NCBI GenBank assembly: GCA_018712265.1
Contig: DVHF01000128.1
Location: 1-32,656 of the forward strand
Direction: 5' to 3'
Origin: Candidatus Gallacutalibacter pullicola
Lineage (GTDB): Bacteria; Bacillota; Clostridia; Oscillospirales; Acutalibacteraceae
Length of the DNA stretch: 32,656 bases
Position numbers and translations under genes: made by a program. Position 1 is the first letter of the stretch. Each line of letters begins with the position of its first letter. The notes beneath the pieces were generated by a model. It had not been told where the DNA came from. It worked only from the letters and a program-made list of their open reading frames with translations, and searched no databases. Below are positions 31,311-32,656 of this stretch, in pieces.

Positions 31311-31429
31311 ACGAATCACCTCCTTCGAGCATTATTCTTAACGGTGCGGCGCGGAAATATACAGAGCCGCCGGAATAAATTTCAGCTTTTTTGAACACGG
31401 CTGCATCGATGGTTTTCCCGTCCCGCCTA

Positions 31430-31458
31430 TTGTAATCGTCCGGATTTCATGCGATAAT
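31430..31458 (+). promoter_or_regulatory. Sigma-A-type promoter for the RsmF-like gene
   Basis: -35 TTGTAA at 31430-31435, 17-base spacer, -10 GATAAT at 31453-31458, giving a leader of about 50 bases to the next ATG. Confidence 0.55.
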
Positions 31459-31514
31459 GGAGCGGGAAAGCGAACGAGCAGTTTCCTGTTAAAATTTTTG
31501 ATTGAGGTGGAACT

Positions 31515-32656
31515 ATGGAGCTTCCAAAGGAATTTACAGCCCGGATGGAGAAGATGCTTGGCGGGGAATATGCGGATTTTCTGGAATGTATGGATCACCC
31601 CCATTTTCGCGGGATCCGCCGCAACAGCCTGAAATGCGGCGAGGATACGCTCTGCCGCGGCCTCGGCGTTGTCTGGGATCCCGTCCCGTTTTCCGGCCTG
31701 AGCTCGTATCTTCCGGCGGAATATGAGCATATCGGGAACCATCCTCTGCACCACGCGGGCGCGTTTTATGTGCAGGAGCCGTCGGCGTCGTCCGCGGTGA
31801 CGGCGCTCGATCCGCATCCCGGGGACAGGGTACTGGATCTGTGCGCGGCGCCCGGCGGAAAGTCCACCCAGATTGCCGCCCTCCTTGACGGAAAGGGATT
31901 GCTGTGGTCCAATGAGATTGTGAAAAACCGCGCGTCCATCCTGCTTTCCAATATAGAACGGATGGGGATCCGCAACGCGGTGGTTTCGTCCTGCCACCCG
32001 GAGGTGCTGTGCGAGCGGTTTGCCGGATGCTTTGATAAGGTTCTGGTGGACGCGCCCTGCTCCGGGGAGGGGATGTTCCGCCGGGATCCGCAGGCCGTCT
32101 CAGAATGGAGCCCGGAGCACGTACAGGCGTGCGCGGCGCGTCAGCTGGCGATTCTGGAATCCGCGTCGCAGGCAGTCCGGGAGGGCGGGATCCTGGTTTA
32201 TTCCACCTGCACTTTTTCGATGGAAGAAAACGAGGGCGTGATCGCCGCGTTCCTGCGGGATCATGATTTTGTGCTGGAAGAAATCCCGCAGAAATTCGGC
32301 AGGCCGGGATTCGGGGATTTTCCGCAGACGCGCCGGATTTTCCCTATGGACGGCGGGGAGGGCCATTTTGTTGCGCGGATGCGCAGGCTGTCCGGCGGAT
32401 CCGGGGAATTTCCGTCTTACGGCGGCACGAAACCGGACGCGCTCCACGCGGCGGAGGAGCTGTACTGCTCGATCTTTGGGAAAAAGCCGCAGCAGGAGAT
32501 TGCGCAGGCCGGGGATCGGCTGCTGCTCCTGCCCGAGGGAACGCCTGCGCTTTCGGGACTCGGCGTACTGCGTGCAGGGGTGCTGCTTGGTCTGGTGAAA
32601 AAGGGGCGCATCGAACCGGAGCACGCGCTGTTTGCCGCCGCCCAAAAAGAGGATCT
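31515..32656 (+). CDS. RsmF-like rRNA (cytosine-C5) methyltransferase (partial, 3' end outside)
   Basis: An open frame of 380 codons runs from the ATG at 31515 off the window. It is a NOL1/NOP2/Sun-family methyltransferase: SAM-binding VLDLCAAPGGKSTQIAAL, motif IV VDAPCSGEGMFRRD with the first Cys, and motif VI VYSTCTFSMEENEGVI with the catalytic Cys. FYVQEPSASS comes just before the SAM site. After about residue 270 it enters the RsmF-type C-terminal region (ELYCSIFGKKP...LPEG...GVLRAGVLLG), so it resembles enzymes with the RsmF C-terminal domains rather than RsmB. AGGTGG lies 6 bases before the ATG. Confidence 0.92.
   Translation, partial: MELPKEFTARMEKMLGGEYADFLECMDHPHFRGIRRNSLKCGEDTLCRGLGVVWDPVPFSGLSSYLPAEYEHIGNHPLHHAGAFYVQEPSASSAVTALDPHPGDRVLDLCAAPGGKSTQIAALLDGKGLLWSNEIVKNRASILLSNIERMGIRNAVVSSCHPEVLCERFAGCFDKVLVDAPCSGEGMFRRDPQAVSEWSPEHVQACAARQLAILESASQAVREGGILVYSTCTFSMEENEGVIAAFLRDHDFVLEEIPQKFGRPGFGDFPQTRRIFPMDGGEGHFVARMRRLSGGSGEFPSYGGTKPDALHAAEELYCSIFGKKPQQEIAQAGDRLLLLPEGTPALSGLGVLRAGVLLGLVKKGRIEPEHALFAAAQKED

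Overview
The window looks like chromosomal DNA from a GC-rich, spore-forming Clostridium-class Firmicute, most likely of the Oscillospiraceae/Ruminococcaceae group. Evidence: a complete eight-gene spoIIIA operon, the Prp protease with a ribosomal protein L27 carrying the Prp-cleaved N-terminal leader, type III glutamine synthetase, an ANTAR regulator, LL-diaminopimelate aminotransferase, and gene order typical of clostridial chromosomes. Genes are tightly packed on the + strand, except asnA-glnN and one tiny gene, which lie on the - strand. The gaps are filled with palindromic dispersed repeats. No rRNA, tRNA, transposase, phage gene or CRISPR array was seen.

Layout. (1) 1-3931: the tail of an unknown gene, then a 1214-residue DUF4132 protein. 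(2) 4274-10229: a nitrogen-assimilation block. glnN (GSIII) and asnA are on the - strand; a short promoter-terminator unit that may encode a small RNA follows; then a GSI-like glutamine synthetase with an altered active-site residue and an ANTAR regulator with a degenerate receiver are on the + strand. (3) 10299-13947: dapF, pyrG and dapL, overlapping, for meso-diaminopimelate and CTP supply. (4) 14417-16673: a DUF2975 membrane protein, a small Cro/C1-type regulator and a DUF4153/DUF4173 membrane protein behind a clear promoter. (5) 16960-21878: spoIIIAA to spoIIIAH, the mother-cell half of the forespore feeding-tube complex. (6) 22239-26462: metallophosphoesterase, nusB, TsaD-like protein, xseA, xseB and ispA, nearly all joined by ATGA stop/start overlaps. 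(7) 27075-30723: rplU, prp, rpmA, obgE, mrnC and a YitT-family protein. (8) 30724-32656: repeats, a 52-codon Asn/Ser-rich gene with a TTG start on the - strand, and the 5' part of an RsmF-like rRNA methyltransferase gene that runs off the window.

The most unusual material is between genes. At least five repeat families can be read by eye. One has a terminal palindrome that holds the stop codon of the upstream gene, and its copies keep a matching reading frame on the opposite strand, as if derived from the 3' end of a protein-coding gene. Other points of interest are the two very short transcription units facing away from each other upstream of asnA, the glutamine synthetase Tyr243, and the Asn-rich mini-protein with three Asn-Ser-Thr repeats. 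No clearly new defence or mobile system was found.
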